A DNA stretch of 64,000 nt from Massiliimicrobium timonense (GTDB lineage: Bacteria > Bacillota_I > Bacilli_A > Erysipelotrichales > Coprobacillaceae), in NCBI RefSeq assembly GCF_002160865.1, contig NZ_NFLJ01000003.1, positions 47,198-111,197 of the forward strand, given 5' to 3'. Position numbers and translations under genes: made by a program. Below, one piece after another: positions 17,549 to 25,685 of this stretch (position 1 is the stretch's first letter; each line of letters starts with the position of its first letter). The notes below the pieces were generated by a model, which saw only the letters and a program-made list of their open reading frames with translations, was not told the origin of the DNA and ran no database searches.

Positions 17549-17736
17549 AATCTATTTTGCATTATGACAGGTATGTTAAATGAGAAGAACTCCTTTCATA
17601 AAGAAGGAGAGAAAACATGATGAAACTGGAGAGTTGTCGTCATATGCAATAACAAAGATATTGTGTAACGAACCTTCTTTGGCACAATGCTAAAAATAAT
17701 CAGCATGTTTTGGCTAGAAAGGAATGAATATAAAGC
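17549..17736 (+). promoter_or_regulatory. Leader between the regulator and PTS genes, with a possible 11-codon peptide
   Basis: A short reading frame, ATG 17617 to TAA 17652, encodes MMKLESCRHMQ and has a good ribosome-binding site (AAGAAGGAGAG just upstream). Around it are hairpins: GCAAAATA / TATTTTGC (about 17539-17562), CTCCTTTC / GAAGGAG (about 17590-17609) and ATGCT / AGCAT (17687-17706). No operator motif and no convincing promoter were seen, so the PTS genes may be read from the regulator promoter, with this leader setting expression. Function inferred and weakly supported. Confidence 0.35.
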
Positions 17737-18162
17737 ATGGAAAAAGGAAAAAAGGTTATTATTGCAACACATGGATATCTCGCCGATGGTTTTGTAAGCG
17801 CTTTGAATATTATTGTCGGTGATATGAAAGATTTAAAAGCAATGTGTTGCTATACATCACCAGATTTTAATTTAGATAATCAAATAACACAAATGATGGA
17901 AAATCATGATTTTGAAAAAGAAGATTTGGTGATTTGTACTGATATATTAGGTGGGAGTGTTAATAATGGATTTGTGAAGTTTTTAGGAACTTATCCATTT
18001 CATCTGATTACAAATATCAATTTAGCTTTTTTGATTGATTTGTTATTAACGACTCCGACAGTGAGTGACAATACATTAGAGATGAAAACACAGGAAGAAC
18101 TTTTTGGTGTGAAATATATTAATAAATCAATTGCTTTTATACCTGATGAAGATGATTTGTAG
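17737..18162 (+). CDS. PTS mannose-family EIIA component
   Basis: The 141-residue protein is the cytoplasmic EIIA of a mannose-family phosphotransferase system. It receives phosphate from HPr on H12 (VIIATHGYLA) and passes it to EIIB. The DILGGSVNN stretch (about 68-76) matches the second active-site loop. It is first of four PTS genes packed with gaps of 13-18 bases. The start ATG 17737 has AAAGGA 13 bases upstream, a rather long distance. Confidence 0.88.
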   Translation: MEKGKKVIIATHGYLADGFVSALNIIVGDMKDLKAMCCYTSPDFNLDNQITQMMENHDFEKEDLVICTDILGGSVNNGFVKFLGTYPFHLITNINLAFLIDLLLTTPTVSDNTLEMKTQEELFGVKYINKSIAFIPDEDDL

Positions 18163-18175
18163 AGAGGTGAGAAAT

Positions 18176-18646
18176 ATGATAAAAGCTGTAAGAGTTGATC
18201 ATAGACTTGTTCATGGACAAGTAGCATTTACATGGACACACTATTTAGCTGTATCGAGAATTATTGTTATTGATGATAAAGCAGCAAATGATGAATTTCA
18301 AAAAATGGCATTGAATATGTCAAAACCAGCAGGAGTAAAATTAAATATTTTTACTGTAGAAAAAGCTTTATCTAAAATGCCAAAAGTCGAAGAATTAAAA
18401 GATACAATTTTTATAATATTTGGTTGTACAAAAGATGCTGCTAGATTTATTCAACAGTATCCTAAAATTAAAGAAATTAATTATGGAGGAATTGCAAAAA
18501 AAGAAGGATCAAAATTGTATTCTGACGTTGTTTATTTAAATGATGAAGAAGTTGAAGATTCAAAAAAGATTATGGATTGTGGAACACATATATTTATGCA
18601 ACAACTTCCATCAACAAAGAGAGAGGAATTGAAGTTTGAAAAATAA
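18176..18646 (+). CDS. PTS mannose/fructose/sorbose-family EIIB component
   Basis: This 156-residue EIIB has the phospho-histidine motif RVDHRLVHGQV (H13). It takes phosphate from EIIA and gives it to the incoming sugar during transport by EIIC-EIID. The frame is open upstream to an ATG at 18131 inside the EIIA gene, but AGAGAGGTGAG at 18161-18171 fixes the start at ATG 18176, 13 bases after EIIA. Confidence 0.9.
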   Translation: MIKAVRVDHRLVHGQVAFTWTHYLAVSRIIVIDDKAANDEFQKMALNMSKPAGVKLNIFTVEKALSKMPKVEELKDTIFIIFGCTKDAARFIQQYPKIKEINYGGIAKKEGSKLYSDVVYLNDEEVEDSKKIMDCGTHIFMQQLPSTKREELKFEK

Positions 18647-18660
18647 GGAGGGAAAAATAA

Positions 18661-19446
18661 ATGTTATTAAATGCATTTGTTATAGGTCTAATTGCGGTGT
18701 TTGGTAGATTAGATTCACGTATGTTAGGACGTTTAAATTTTGAAAGACCATTAATTACCTGTACACTTGTAGGGTTGTTCTTAGGAGATTTAAAAACTGG
18801 ACTAGCAGTTGGTGCTTCTATGGAAATGGTAAGTTTAGGGTTCATGAGTATTGGTGCCTCTGGTTTTGATATGAATATGGGGTCAATCGTTGGATGTGCT
18901 ATTGTTATTATGACTGGTTCAGACATTTCAACAGCATTAGCTATTGCGACACCAATGACTTTATTAAGTACATTGATTGAAACGGGAGCAGATATTCTTC
19001 GTATTAGTATGACACATATGATTGATAGTAGTGTAGAAGCTGGTAATTTTAAAAGAGCCAAAACAATTAATATTGTTTGGGGTCCAATGTTATATTCTAT
19101 TTGTTACTTTATCCCAGTGTTTATAGCTGTTTATTTTGGTGCTGATCTTATCAATTTGATTAATGATTTTATTCCAGAATTTGTATTAAATGGTGTTACA
19201 TTAGGAGCTAATTTAGTTGCATTCTTTGGATTTGCTATGTTACTTTCTGTTATTATCAACAAGAAAAATGCTATTTTCTTCTTCTTTGGATTTGCTTTAG
19301 CAGCTTATTCTGGTTTAAGTTTAACAGGAATTGCTATTATTGCGATTATCTTTGCTGTTATTTTATATCAATTGAAATATGATAATAATTCAAAAGTTCA
19401 AACAGCTGATGGATCCATTGATGAGTTAGATGAATTAGATGATTAA
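18661..19446 (+). CDS. PTS mannose-family EIIC (membrane) component
   Basis: The 261-residue protein is mostly hydrophobic, with about seven membrane segments. It has the EIIC-sor motifs GLIAVFGRLDSRMLGRLNFERPL and a stretch of repeated GASMEM / GASGFDMN turns. Together with EIID it forms the sugar channel in the membrane. AAGGAGG just upstream supports ATG 18661. The acidic tail (DELDELDD) is highly charged. Confidence 0.9.
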   Translation: MLLNAFVIGLIAVFGRLDSRMLGRLNFERPLITCTLVGLFLGDLKTGLAVGASMEMVSLGFMSIGASGFDMNMGSIVGCAIVIMTGSDISTALAIATPMTLLSTLIETGADILRISMTHMIDSSVEAGNFKRAKTINIVWGPMLYSICYFIPVFIAVYFGADLINLINDFIPEFVLNGVTLGANLVAFFGFAMLLSVIINKKNAIFFFFGFALAAYSGLSLTGIAIIAIIFAVILYQLKYDNNSKVQTADGSIDELDELDD

Positions 19447-19464
19447 AGTAAGGAGGATGAAATA

Positions 19465-20301
19465 ATGTCAAAAAAAGGATTGGAAACACAAAGAAATTAT
19501 CCGTTAAGAAAAAAATGTAAAGAATTTTTCTGGGGTGGTTGGTGTATGCAAACTCTTTGGAACTATGAAAGACAAATGAATACTGCATTTATGTGGGGTA
19601 TTTCTAAAACTTTAGATCGTTTGTATCCTGACCCAGAGGATTTGGAAAAAAAGAAAGAAAGATATAATGCGGCTTTGGAATTCTTTAATATTACACCACA
19701 ATGTGGAGCCTTTGTATTAGGATTAACTGCCGCAATGGAAGAAGAATATGCTGAACATCCAGATACATTTAATCCAGAGATGATTACAAATGTCAAAACT
19801 GCTTTAATGGGGCCATTATCTGGAATTGGAGATTCATTATTTCAAGGAACTGTAAGAATTATAGCCATGAGTATTGGGATTTCATTAGCTCAAAAAGGTT
19901 CAATTTTAGGACCAATTATTGCTATGTTAATTTCATTTGCTGTTAGTTTCCCTATCACATGGTTTGGTGGTAAATTAGGGTATGTTAAAGGTCAGGAAGT
20001 TATCCGTCAAATTTCAGAAAACAATTTGATGGATAAAGTGATGTATGGCTGCTCAATTGCTGGTTTAATTGTTGTTGGTGGAATGTGTGCAACATTAGTA
20101 AATATTACAACACCAATTGTTTATAATGAAACATTAGTCTTACAAGACGTTTTGAATGGTATTATGCCATGTCTTATTCCTTTATGTTTAACAGGAATTA
20201 TGTATTACTTTGTAAAAAAAGGTGTTCATCCAATTGTTATTGTTATATCATGTTTTGTTGTAGGTATTGTATTAAATTATTTTGGAATATTAGCTGTTTA
20301 A
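19465..20301 (+). CDS. PTS mannose-family EIID (membrane) component
   Basis: This 278-residue EIID shows the family start (QTLWNYERQMNTAFMWG), the conserved MGPLSGIGDSLFQGT block and C-terminal membrane segments. It completes the IIA-IIB-IIC-IID set. With the deglycase-like protein and LevR-type regulator it suggests uptake and phosphorylation of a sugar-amine conjugate, although mannose, fructose or another hexose is not excluded. No terminator is visible between its stop and the riboswitch promoter that follows. Confidence 0.9.
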   Translation: MSKKGLETQRNYPLRKKCKEFFWGGWCMQTLWNYERQMNTAFMWGISKTLDRLYPDPEDLEKKKERYNAALEFFNITPQCGAFVLGLTAAMEEEYAEHPDTFNPEMITNVKTALMGPLSGIGDSLFQGTVRIIAMSIGISLAQKGSILGPIIAMLISFAVSFPITWFGGKLGYVKGQEVIRQISENNLMDKVMYGCSIAGLIVVGGMCATLVNITTPIVYNETLVLQDVLNGIMPCLIPLCLTGIMYYFVKKGVHPIVIVISCFVVGIVLNYFGILAV

Positions 20302-20316
20302 ACAAACTCTAATCTA

Positions 20317-20447
20317 TTGATATACAAAATAAACTGTGCTAAAATATCTGACAGATATATCAATAATGTTTGCCGCCGGGTAGACTTTAAAACATTGGTT
20401 TCGTATCGTTAGGCCATAGAAGATACGAAAATCAATGTTTTTATTTT
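20317..20447 (+). ncRNA. Probable guanidine-IV (mepA) riboswitch with its promoter
   Basis: A promoter (TTGATA 20317-20322, 17 bases, TAAAAT 20340-20345) is followed by an RNA with two competing structures. One hairpin pairs AATGTTT (20365-20371) with AAACATT (20390-20396) and has the loop GCCGCCGGGTAGACTTT. The other is a full terminator, AACATTGGTTTCGTATC (20391-20407) with GATACGAAAATCAATGTT (20422-20439) and a T tract. Its loop GTTAGGCCATAGAA can pair GGC with GCC of the first loop. This layout (antiterminator hairpin, kissing loops, MATE gene downstream) is what I recall for the guanidine-IV class. The class name rests on memory of the motif, not on a search; the switch-like structure itself is clear. 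Confidence 0.6.
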
Positions 20448-20468
20448 GTACAAAAGGAGAAACAAAAG

Positions 20469-20963
20469 ATGAAAAAAATGCGTCGTAGTAAACAAGCTTT
20501 ATCAAATGAAAAATGTATAGAAATATTAAACAATAATACATCAGGTGTTTTAGCACTTTGTGGAAATCAAATGGAACCGTATGCTTTACCTATAAGTTAT
20601 GTCTATGAAGATCAAAAGATTTATTTTCATTGTAGTAAAAGTGGTTATAAATTAGATTTAATGAAAGAAAATAATCAGGTTTCATTTTGTGTAATTGATC
20701 AGGATGTTATTGTTCCAGAAAAATATACAACTTATTTTAGAAGTGTGATTGTTTTCGGCAACATCCATATGCTTGAAAATGATGATGAAAAACAACATGC
20801 TATTGAAACACTAGCTATCAAATATTCACCAGATGAAAGTATCCAAAATCGACAAGAAGAAATAAAAAAATTTTGGAAAGCCTTATGTCTATTAGAACTG
20901 GATATAAAAGATATAACTGGCAAACAAGCAATAGAACTTGTAGATAAGAGAAATGAGGGATAG
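20469..20963 (+). CDS. Pyridoxamine 5'-phosphate oxidase-like flavin protein (NimA-like)
   Basis: The 164-residue product resembles the FMN-binding split-barrel family that includes NimA-type nitroimidazole-resistance proteins. The N-terminal MRRSKQALSNEKCIEILNNNTSGVLALCG and the strand YALPISYVYEDQKIYFHCSKSGYKLDLM are typical. Such proteins bind flavin and act as reductases, though many have unknown substrates. AAAGGAG precedes ATG 20469. It lies between the riboswitch and the MATE pump, so the two proteins probably serve one detoxification or export task. Confidence 0.75.
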   Translation: MKKMRRSKQALSNEKCIEILNNNTSGVLALCGNQMEPYALPISYVYEDQKIYFHCSKSGYKLDLMKENNQVSFCVIDQDVIVPEKYTTYFRSVIVFGNIHMLENDDEKQHAIETLAIKYSPDESIQNRQEEIKKFWKALCLLELDIKDITGKQAIELVDKRNEG

Positions 20964-22281
20964 AATTTTGAAAAAAGGATTGAATGAATTTTTGAAATAT
21001 ACGTCTTTAAATATTTTGGGAATGTTGGGTTTATCATGTTATATTTTAGCAGACACCTTTTTTGTATCTAAAGGATTAGGTACTGATGGATTAACAGCTT
21101 TAAATTTAGCTATTCCTATTTATAGTTTTATTCATGGCAGTGGTTTAATGATAGGTATGGGAGCTGGAACAAAGTATTCCATCTTAAAGAGTCAAGAACA
21201 TCATCTTGAGGCGAATAAAACTTTTACACATGCCTTGTTTTTGGCAGGATGTTTTGCAGTGCTGTTTGTTTTGATTGGTATCTTTTTTTCTGGTTTTATT
21301 ATTTCTTTATTTATTGAACAAGGATATGTTTTTGATATGTCTAAGACATATCTACAAGTGGTATTATTGTTTGCTCCAGCATTTTTATTAAATAATGTTT
21401 TATTATGCTTTGTACGTAATGATAGAGCACCTCAATTATCAATGGCTGCTATGATTGGTGGGAGCTTATCTAATATTATTTTAGATTATATTTTTATTTT
21501 TCCTTGTCAAATGGGTATCTTTGGTGCTGTTTTTGCGACAGGTTTAGCTCCCATTATCAGTATGATGATTCTTTCACCACACTTTATTAGAAAGAAAAAT
21601 CAGTTTCATATTCAAAAGTGTTATCTACAATTCAAAAGGATTATTGGTATTTTATCGAGTGGAGTGCCTTCACTTGTGACTGAAGTTTCTTCAGGTGTTG
21701 TCATGATTGTGTTTAATACAATTATTTTAGGACTGACTGGTAATGTAGGTGTTGCGGCCTATGGCGTTATAGCCAATCTTTCATTAGTTGTTATTGCTAT
21801 TTATACAGGTATTGCTCAAGGAATACAGCCATTGATGAGTCGTTACTATGGGTTGAATCAAATGAAATCCATCCATCAAATATTAAAATATGCATTGGTG
21901 ATGATGTTTGTTATTTCTGTATTGATTTATGGACTTGTTTTCTTTCAGGCAACAAGTATTACACAAGTTTTCAATAGTGAAAATAATCAGGCTTTACGCA
22001 TCATTGCCTCGCAGGGATTAAAATTATACTTCTTGGCTTGTCCATTTGCAGGATTTAATATCATTATTTCTATGTATTTTACATCAGTTGAACATCCACT
22101 TCCTGCCCATATGATTTCTTTATTAAGAGGATTTTTTGTTATGATTCCAACAGCGTTCTTATTATCATGGATAGGTGCTATGACTGGTGTCTGGTGTGCA
22201 TTCCCTATAACAGAATTTATGGTATCTATCATTGGTGTTATATTTTATTTGAAATTGAGAAGAAAGAAAAAAACTGTGTGA
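20953..22281 (+). CDS. MATE-family efflux transporter, MepA-like
   Basis: This 442-residue, 12-segment MATE protein starts either at ATG 20953, overlapping the previous stop, or at TTG 20968, which has GAGGGA seven bases upstream and fits translation better. It has the MATE half-repeat features LGMLGLSCYILADTFFVSKGLG and GNVGVAAYGVIANLS. The sequence resembles the MepA subgroup, whose genes often follow guanidine-IV RNAs. It is co-transcribed with the flavin protein and ends at a bidirectional terminator. Export of guanidinium-like or other cationic compounds is an inference from the leader. Confidence 0.85.
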   Translation: MRDRILKKGLNEFLKYTSLNILGMLGLSCYILADTFFVSKGLGTDGLTALNLAIPIYSFIHGSGLMIGMGAGTKYSILKSQEHHLEANKTFTHALFLAGCFAVLFVLIGIFFSGFIISLFIEQGYVFDMSKTYLQVVLLFAPAFLLNNVLLCFVRNDRAPQLSMAAMIGGSLSNIILDYIFIFPCQMGIFGAVFATGLAPIISMMILSPHFIRKKNQFHIQKCYLQFKRIIGILSSGVPSLVTEVSSGVVMIVFNTIILGLTGNVGVAAYGVIANLSLVVIAIYTGIAQGIQPLMSRYYGLNQMKSIHQILKYALVMMFVISVLIYGLVFFQATSITQVFNSENNQALRIIASQGLKLYFLACPFAGFNIIISMYFTSVEHPLPAHMISLLRGFFVMIPTAFLLSWIGAMTGVWCAFPITEFMVSIIGVIFYLKLRRKKKTV

Positions 22282-22296
22282 ATTACACAGTTTTTG
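22267..22296. terminator. Bidirectional terminator between the MATE gene and the lactonase gene
   Basis: AAAAACTGTGT / TACACAGTTTTT with a GAAT loop; flanking A and T runs let it act on both converging transcripts. Confidence 0.85.
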
Positions 22297-22299
22297 TAA

Positions 22300-23331
22300 T
22301 TATTCAAATGCAATACATACAGGAGCAGGAATTTCTACTGTAGAATCAGTCAATACAAGTTCTTCTGTATCCTCATTCAATGTCATGATTTGTAAAAGAT
22401 TGCTGCCTTGACAAGCGACAATTAAGTATTGATCATCAAGAATTTGGAAATCTCTTGGTTCTTTACCGGTGTGAACCATATATAATAGTGAAATTTTCCC
22501 ACTTTCTTTGTTAACACGATACATCGCAATACTGTCATGTCCTCGATTAGATACAAAAAGATGATTTCCACTTTGTGTTAAACGAATCGCTGCAGCACTT
22601 GAAAAGCCCTTGAAATGTCGAGGAATACAATGAATCGCTTGAATCAACTGGAAATGTCCTTGCAGATATTTAAAGACCATAATATTATTGGCAATTTCAT
22701 TGACTAAATAAGCAAAACGACCATCTTTTGAAAAAATCATATGACGTGGACCAGAACCCGGTACAATGTTAAGTGTATAATCAGGATCTTCCAATAAAAC
22801 ACCTTGAGAGTAGCGATACATGACAACTTTATCGGCTCCTAAGTCAACAGCGTAAACAAATTGTTGATCTGGTGTAATGCCAACATAATGAACATGAGGG
22901 CTTGTCTGACGTTTGAGTAAATCAGGACCTAAGCCAGTATGATGAACTGCACATATTTTTTGAGTAATGATACCATTTTCTAATTGATAGGAAGCTGTTG
23001 CTCCGACATGATAATTTGCTGCAAACAAGTAGCGATGACTTTGATCAACACAAAGATGTGTATAAGAACGACCACTGGAATGATAATTGTTATTGAGAAT
23101 TAATTCATCTTTATATATTGAAAAACTTCCTAAACCACCACCGTGACTATGAGAATTAGCATTTTTATAGGCAACATATAATGTATGATCATCACATATC
23201 ATATAAGAGGGATAATCTTGTGTTTCAATTTGTTGAATACGTTTCATTTCAAGTGTTTCTTTATCAAATTTCATGATATAAATGCCTTTATCATGATGTT
23301 TTCCATAACTGGATACATAAAAAACTTTCAT
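22300..23331 (-). CDS. 6-phosphogluconolactonase-type seven-bladed beta-propeller (lactonase family)
   Basis: The 343-residue protein is of the YkgB/Pgl lactonase family. Repeating propeller blades are visible, each with patterns such as QFVYAVDLGADKVVMYRY, RFAYLVNEIANNIMVFKY and NHLFVSNRGHDSIAMYRV. The family hydrolyses 6-phosphogluconolactone in the pentose phosphate pathway, and some members act on other lactones. No signal peptide is seen, so it is cytoplasmic. AAAGGAGCATG sequence precedes ATG 23331 on this strand. No other pentose-phosphate gene is adjacent. Confidence 0.85.
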   Translation of the reverse strand: MKVFYVSSYGKHHDKGIYIMKFDKETLEMKRIQQIETQDYPSYMICDDHTLYVAYKNANSHSHGGGLGSFSIYKDELILNNNYHSSGRSYTHLCVDQSHRYLFAANYHVGATASYQLENGIITQKICAVHHTGLGPDLLKRQTSPHVHYVGITPDQQFVYAVDLGADKVVMYRYSQGVLLEDPDYTLNIVPGSGPRHMIFSKDGRFAYLVNEIANNIMVFKYLQGHFQLIQAIHCIPRHFKGFSSAAAIRLTQSGNHLFVSNRGHDSIAMYRVNKESGKISLLYMVHTGKEPRDFQILDDQYLIVACQGSNLLQIMTLNEDTEELVLTDSTVEIPAPVCIAFE

Positions 23332-23436
23332 AGATCATGCTCCTTTCAGTTTATAAAATTATTTTAACATAATTATTTGTGAAATAAATAAAAATCAACA
23401 TATAAATATAGAAATAATAAAAAAATCATAAAATTC

Positions 23437-23465
23437 TTTCATAATACACAAAAGTGTAATACAAT
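23437..23465 (+). promoter_or_regulatory. Promoter with a palindrome in its spacer, upstream of the Lrp gene
   Basis: TTTCAT (23437-23442), 17 bases, TACAAT (23460-23465). Inside the spacer is a perfect 14-base palindrome TACAC-AAAA-GTGTA (23445-23458). Such a position suits an autorepressor, most simply the Lrp-type protein encoded next. Confidence 0.55.
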
Positions 23466-23493
23466 AGATACTATATTGAAGGAGGAAGCGAAT

Positions 23494-23985
23494 ATGGATG
23501 AAAAATTAATGCTAAGTTTGTTACAAAAAAATGCGAGGATGAAGATTACTGATTTAGCGGCCGCCTTAGATGAATCAAAAGATGATGTGATAGAGAAATT
23601 AACAGAATTAGAAAAGAAAAAAGTTATTTGTGGTTATCATACAATTGTCAATTGGGATTTAACAAATACCGAGATTGTGACGGCTTTAATACAAGTCAAT
23701 GCCAGTCCAGAAAGAGAATATGGTTATGACCGTATTGCCAGTCATATTTATAAATTTGATGAAGTGGATACAATGTATTTGTTGAGTGGAAGTTTTGAAT
23801 TTGTATGTATTGTGAAAGGAAAAACAATGCAGGAAGTGGCTCATTTTGTGGCTAGTAAATTAGCATGTGTAGATGGTGTCACTGGAACATCAACTTATTT
23901 TGTTTTGAAACAATATAAAAACAATGGTGTTGTTTTAATTGAAGATGAAGATGGAAAAAATGATAGATTGGTGGTGACTCCATAA
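23494..23985 (+). CDS. Lrp/AsnC-family transcriptional regulator
   Basis: This is a 163-residue regulator when started at ATG 23494, which has GAAGGAGG ideally placed; an upstream in-frame TTG at 23476 would put the ribosome-binding site inside the gene. It has an AsnC-type winged HTH at about 5-50 (MLSLLQKNARMKITDLAAAL). A RAM ligand-binding domain follows (GYDRIASHIYKFDEVDTMYLLSGSFEFVCIV quoted in part). Lrp proteins form octamers that bind amino acids. The gene overlaps the aminotransferase start (TAATG), a common pair, so amino-acid-dependent control of that enzyme is likely. Confidence 0.9.
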   Translation: MDEKLMLSLLQKNARMKITDLAAALDESKDDVIEKLTELEKKKVICGYHTIVNWDLTNTEIVTALIQVNASPEREYGYDRIASHIYKFDEVDTMYLLSGSFEFVCIVKGKTMQEVAHFVASKLACVDGVTGTSTYFVLKQYKNNGVVLIEDEDGKNDRLVVTP

Positions 23986-25163
23986 TGGATTATAATGATA
24001 TTTTAAGTGATAGGGTCAAAACAATTAAACCTAGTGGTATTAGAAAGTTCTTTGATTTAGCTTCACAGATGGAAGATGTTATATCATTAGGGGTAGGAGA
24101 GCCTGATTTTACAACACCTTGGGCTATTCGTGAAGCAGCTATTTATTCGATTGAAAAAGGAAGAACTTTTTACACGGCTAATCAAGGTTTACAGGAATTA
24201 AGAGAAGAAATCTGTCGCTATTATCAAAGACGTTTTCATGTAGAATATAACCCTAAGGATAACTGCATTGTAACAGTTGGAGGTTCAGAAGGAATTGATA
24301 TTGCGATTCGTGCAATATTGAATCCGGGTGAAGAAATGATTGTATTAGATCCTGGATATGTGGCTTATACGCCGGGAGTAGAATTGGCAGGAGGAATTCC
24401 AGTAACGATTAATCTTCGTCAAGAAGATGAATTTAAATTAACGCCAGAATTATTAAAAGCTGCCATTACACCTCATACCAAAGCATTATTAATCAATTAT
24501 CCATCTAATCCAACAGGTGGATTTATGACAAAGAGTGATTATGAAAAAATAGTTCCAATTATCAAAGAATCAGGAATTATTGTCATTTCTGATGAAATTT
24601 ATGCAGAACTCAGTTATGAAGAAGAATTTTGTTCCATTGCTTCATTTGATGAAATTAAAGATCAAGTCATTGTTGTAAGTGGTTTTTCTAAAGCCTTTGC
24701 GATGACAGGATGGCGCTTAGGGTATGTTTTGGCTCATCCAGTTTTAACGAAAGCGATGAATAAAATTCATCAATATATTATTATGTCAGCCCCTTCATCT
24801 GCCCAATATGGTGCTATTGAAGGATTAAGACACTGTTATGATGAAGTTTTAAAAATGCGTGATTCTTATAAAGCCAGACGTAATTTCTTAGTCAAAACAT
24901 TTAATGATATGGGCTTAGAAACATTTAAGCCACAAGGGGCTTTTTATGTTTTCCCATGTATTCGTTCAACAGGTTTGACTTCTGATGAGTTCTGTGAAAA
25001 ACTATTGGAAGATCAAAAAGTTGCCTGTGTACCGGGAACAGCTTTTGGTCCAGCTGGAGAAGGATTTATTCGAGTTTCGTATGCTTATAGTTTAGAGGAA
25101 TTGAAGATTGCTACTGAGAAAATAAAAATATTTGTTGATAAATGTAGAGGCAATCATGATTAA
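23985..25163 (+). CDS. PLP-dependent aminotransferase, class I/II (fold type I)
   Basis: The 392-residue enzyme has GEPDFTTPWAIREAA near the start, the aspartate/tyrosine contacts INYPSNPTGG and VISDEIYAEL, and the PLP lysine K236 in FSKAFAMTGWR. It moves amino groups between amino acids and 2-oxo acids in the cytoplasm. The subgroup (PatA/AspC-like) takes aspartate, aromatic amino acids or branched products; exact substrate unknown. It begins at ATG 23985, overlapping the stop of the Lrp gene, and ends overlapping the small EIIB gene. Confidence 0.9.
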   Translation: MDYNDILSDRVKTIKPSGIRKFFDLASQMEDVISLGVGEPDFTTPWAIREAAIYSIEKGRTFYTANQGLQELREEICRYYQRRFHVEYNPKDNCIVTVGGSEGIDIAIRAILNPGEEMIVLDPGYVAYTPGVELAGGIPVTINLRQEDEFKLTPELLKAAITPHTKALLINYPSNPTGGFMTKSDYEKIVPIIKESGIIVISDEIYAELSYEEEFCSIASFDEIKDQVIVVSGFSKAFAMTGWRLGYVLAHPVLTKAMNKIHQYIIMSAPSSAQYGAIEGLRHCYDEVLKMRDSYKARRNFLVKTFNDMGLETFKPQGAFYVFPCIRSTGLTSDEFCEKLLEDQKVACVPGTAFGPAGEGFIRVSYAYSLEELKIATEKIKIFVDKCRGNHD

Positions 25164-25554
25164 AATTCTATTATGTTGCGGTGGTGGCTTTTCTTCTAGC
25201 TATGTTGCTGAAAGAATGAAAAAAGAAATTGTAGAGAAACATTTAGATCAGAAGTTAATGATTGAATTTTCACCATTTTCTATTGCTTATGAAAAGATGA
25301 ATGATTTTGATATCATTGTTTGTTGTCCTCATTTGAATATGTATATCAAATCATTTATTGAAAATCATCATGTTCAAATTCCTGTATATGTATTACCACC
25401 AAGAATGTATGGGAATATGGAAATTGAAGAAATTTATCAAGATGTTAAGGATTTGTTAGTGATTTATCAACAAACACATATGAATCCAGTTCATTTTCCC
25501 GATGAAGAACATGTATTAAAAATCAAAAGACAAAAGGCATATCATCATGTTTAA
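25156..25554 (+). CDS. Orphan PTS EIIB, lactose/cellobiose type
   Basis: The 132-residue protein has a short strand and the phosphocysteine loop LLCCGGGFSSS (active cysteine about C8), typical of cellobiose/lactose-type EIIB. The length is somewhat greater than the usual 100-105 residues, with an extra charged C-terminal tail. AGAGG and ATG 25156 make this the start, 8 bases inside the aminotransferase gene. No EIIA or EIIC lies nearby; the nearest partner of the same family is the EIIC at 31735, 6 kb away. It may serve several systems or have a regulatory role. Confidence 0.8.
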   Translation: MIKILLCCGGGFSSSYVAERMKKEIVEKHLDQKLMIEFSPFSIAYEKMNDFDIIVCCPHLNMYIKSFIENHHVQIPVYVLPPRMYGNMEIEEIYQDVKDLLVIYQQTHMNPVHFPDEEHVLKIKRQKAYHHV

Positions 25555-25632
25555 GGAGCATTAATAGAGATGTTCCTTTTTTCGTGACATTTTTCTAATG
25601 AGCAGGTATAATCAAATTATATAACTTGCCCC

Positions 25633-25665
25633 TTGCAAAAAATGAGAGAGGGGGGGGTATATAAT
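25633..25665 (+). promoter_or_regulatory. Promoter of the ABC exporter with a G8 tract in its spacer
   Basis: TTGCAA (25633-25638) and TATAAT (25660-25665) are 21 bases apart, longer than the preferred 17. The spacer contains eight consecutive G (25650-25657), the only such run I noticed in this AT-rich window. Changes in the length of a homopolymer at this place would change the spacer and therefore promoter strength. Confidence 0.55.
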
Positions 25666-25685
25666 AAAAAACGAGGAGGGATGTT

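Noticed and set aside
17680..17706. TGGCAC-like sequence resembling a sigma-54 -24 box before the PTS genes
   Set aside because: No TTGC or GC lies at the -12 distance, and the regulator lacks the GAFTGA loop, so it does not fit a sigma-54 promoter.
18594..19061. Minus-strand reading frame of 155 codons within the PTS EIIC gene
   Set aside because: Reverse complement of a membrane protein gene; no independent support.
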